A DNA stretch of 5,829 bases from an uncultured Lachnospiraceae bacterium (GTDB lineage: Bacteria; Bacillota; Clostridia; Lachnospirales; Lachnospiraceae), in NCBI GenBank assembly GCA_902795625.1, contig CADBLW010000315.1:1-5829 (forward strand), in the 5' to 3' direction. This document shows, piece after piece, positions 5,098-5,829 of the stretch (its first letter is position 1; each line of letters begins with the position of its first letter). Below the pieces are notes generated by a model, which ran no database searches, was not told the origin of the DNA, and saw only the letters and a list, made by a program, of their open reading frames with translations. The position numbers and the translations under genes were made by a program.

Positions 5098-5535
5098 TTC
5101 CACCTTCACCTCGAGCTCCGCGCTCACCTGCGGATGGAGACGGATCGCCGCATGCACAACGCCCTCGTTCTTGATGGCGATCGGAAGCGTGATCTTCTTC
5201 TTGTCAATCTCCAGACCGAGCTGCTCCTTGATGGCCTCGCTGATCTCCTTCACGGAAACCGAGCCGAACACGCGGCCGTTCTCACCGATCTTGATCGGCA
5301 CCGTGACCGTCTTGCCCTCGAATTTTGCTGCGAGCTGCTGTGCAGCCTCGAGCAGTTCCTGCTCGCGCTTGGCCTCCGCCGCCTTCTGCAGCTTCAGCTC
5401 ATTGAGGTTCTTCGGCGTAGCCTCCACACCGAGCTTCTTCGGGAACAGGAAATTGCGCGCATAGCCGTCGCTCGCCTTCACGATCTGTCCCTTCTTGCCG
5501 AGAGCCTTGACATCCTGTAACAGAATAACATCCAT
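5086..5535 (-). CDS. rplI: 50S ribosomal protein L9
   Basis: L9 binds 23S rRNA near the base of the L1 stalk and spans the intersubunit surface, helping to limit frameshifting and hopping. At 149 residues it is full length. The N-terminal rRNA-binding domain contains the L9 signature at 13-36 (GKKGQIVKASDGYARNFLFP), followed by a lysine-, alanine- and glutamate-rich connecting helix (about 41-74). The C-terminal domain has ENGRVFGSVS (85-94), KKKITLP (112-118) and a HAAIRLHPQVSAELEVKV stretch (128-145). The start has AGGAGG at 5545-5550, nine bases upstream. It lies 87 bases after gdpP and 84 before dnaB, all on one strand, the standard Firmicutes arrangement. Its last codons and stop belong to a small tandem duplication, so the terminal GVR may be a local variant of the C-terminus. 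Confidence 0.98.
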   Translation of the reverse strand: MDVILLQDVKALGKKGQIVKASDGYARNFLFPKKLGVEATPKNLNELKLQKAAEAKREQELLEAAQQLAAKFEGKTVTVPIKIGENGRVFGSVSVKEISEAIKEQLGLEIDKKKITLPIAIKNEGVVHAAIRLHPQVSAELEVKVEGVR

Positions 5536-5565
5536 CTATCGTTTCCTCCTGAATATCTGTGTTTT

Positions 5566-5626
5566 CGGGGATAATGCCCCCGTATCCGTCCCGTAGGAGC
5601 GGTTCGCATGCTTCGGAAAATCCTAC
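5566..5626 (-). promoter_or_regulatory. Two possible hairpins in the gdpP-rplI gap
   Basis: TCCTAC (5621-5626), overlapping the gdpP stop, can pair with GTAGGA (5593-5598) across 22 bases. Further along, CGGGG (5566-5570) pairs with CCCCG (5578-5582) around a seven-base loop, about 16 bases ahead of the rplI ribosome binding site. Neither is followed by a T run, so they are not terminators. They could mark RNA processing or tune rplI translation, but this is weak. Confidence 0.35.
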
Positions 5627-5829
5627 TTGAGTTCCCCGTTCTGCTTCATCTGGTTCAGCACGTTCTTCACCTGCTGCTTCGCCTCCGCGATGGACACGCC
5701 GGAGAGCTGCGCACCGGCAACCGTCATGTGTCCGCCGCCGCCGAATTTCTCCATCACGAGCTGTACGTTCAACTCGTCGATGGAACGCGCGCTGATGTAC
5801 ACCTGGTTCTGGAACATGGTGAACACGAA
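5623..5829 (-). CDS. gdpP: Cyclic-di-AMP phosphodiesterase GdpP, C-terminal end (5' part outside window)
   Basis: Only the last 68 residues are present; the frame is open through the window edge. GdpP (YybT) is a membrane protein whose cytoplasmic DHH/DHHA1 domain hydrolyses c-di-AMP to pApA, controlling potassium balance, cell-wall stress and beta-lactam tolerance. The visible part is the end of the DHHA1 domain: VYISARSIDELNVQLVMEKF, then GGGGH, the family's substrate-phosphate-contacting motif, then MTVAGAQLSG, and a closing amphipathic helix (SIAEAKQQVKNVLNQMKQ). A GTG within this stretch is not the start, because the residues before it belong to the conserved domain. The identity rests on this motif plus position directly upstream of rplI and dnaB, the canonical order; another DHH-family phosphoesterase is the only real alternative. 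Confidence 0.92.
   Translation of the reverse strand, partial: FVFTMFQNQVYISARSIDELNVQLVMEKFGGGGHMTVAGAQLSGVSIAEAKQQVKNVLNQMKQNGELK

Noticed and set aside
4066..5520. A 484-codon open frame antisense to dnaB and rplI
   Set aside because: It crosses two well-supported conserved genes, has no recognisable domain or ribosome binding site, and its Leu/Arg/His-rich composition is what the complement of GC-rich codons gives.

Overview
The window looks like chromosomal DNA from a low-branching Gram-positive bacterium of the class Clostridia, probably Lachnospiraceae or a close relative. The evidence is the gdpP-rplI-dnaB gene order, a MecA-type ClpC adaptor, a clostridial 2[4Fe-4S] ferredoxin, strong AGGAGG ribosome binding sites, sigma-A-type promoters and a GC-rich coding bias. 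Placement below class is inference.

Layout. From the left, positions 1-1322 (minus strand) carry the N-terminal 440 residues of a secreted lipoprotein: a copper-amine-oxidase-N-like domain, an SH3 domain and a GH18 glycosidase domain that runs off the window. A 675-base gap (1323-1997) follows. It holds the likely promoter and leader of the GH18 gene, an unexplained structured stretch, and a clear promoter with a repeat-bearing leader for mecA. mecA (1998-2813, plus strand) ends at a strong bidirectional terminator, which it shares with a convergent 67-residue DUF1858 CxxC protein (2937-3140, minus strand). That small gene is divergent from a 56-residue ferredoxin (3351-3521, plus strand). 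The two share a 210-base control region with back-to-back promoters, one a perfect consensus, and each transcript begins with a small hairpin. The ferredoxin ends at a second hairpin terminator. The right-hand half (3646-5829, minus strand) is the end of a core operon: the C-terminus of gdpP (c-di-AMP phosphodiesterase), rplI (ribosomal protein L9) and dnaB (replicative helicase).

How the genes work together. gdpP, rplI and dnaB are a conserved housekeeping block linking nucleotide signalling, translation and replication. The ferredoxin and DUF1858 protein look like a small redox or Fe-S module expressed from one divergent region. MecA would deliver substrates to ClpCP. The GH18 lipoprotein would act on cell-wall or other GlcNAc-containing polymers outside the membrane.

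I do not see a convincing new multi-gene system. The items most worth a second look are short: a triple AGTAC repeat in the mecA leader, an inverted repeat lying over the ferredoxin -10 box, and short tandem duplications that copy the stop-codon region of both rplI and dnaB.
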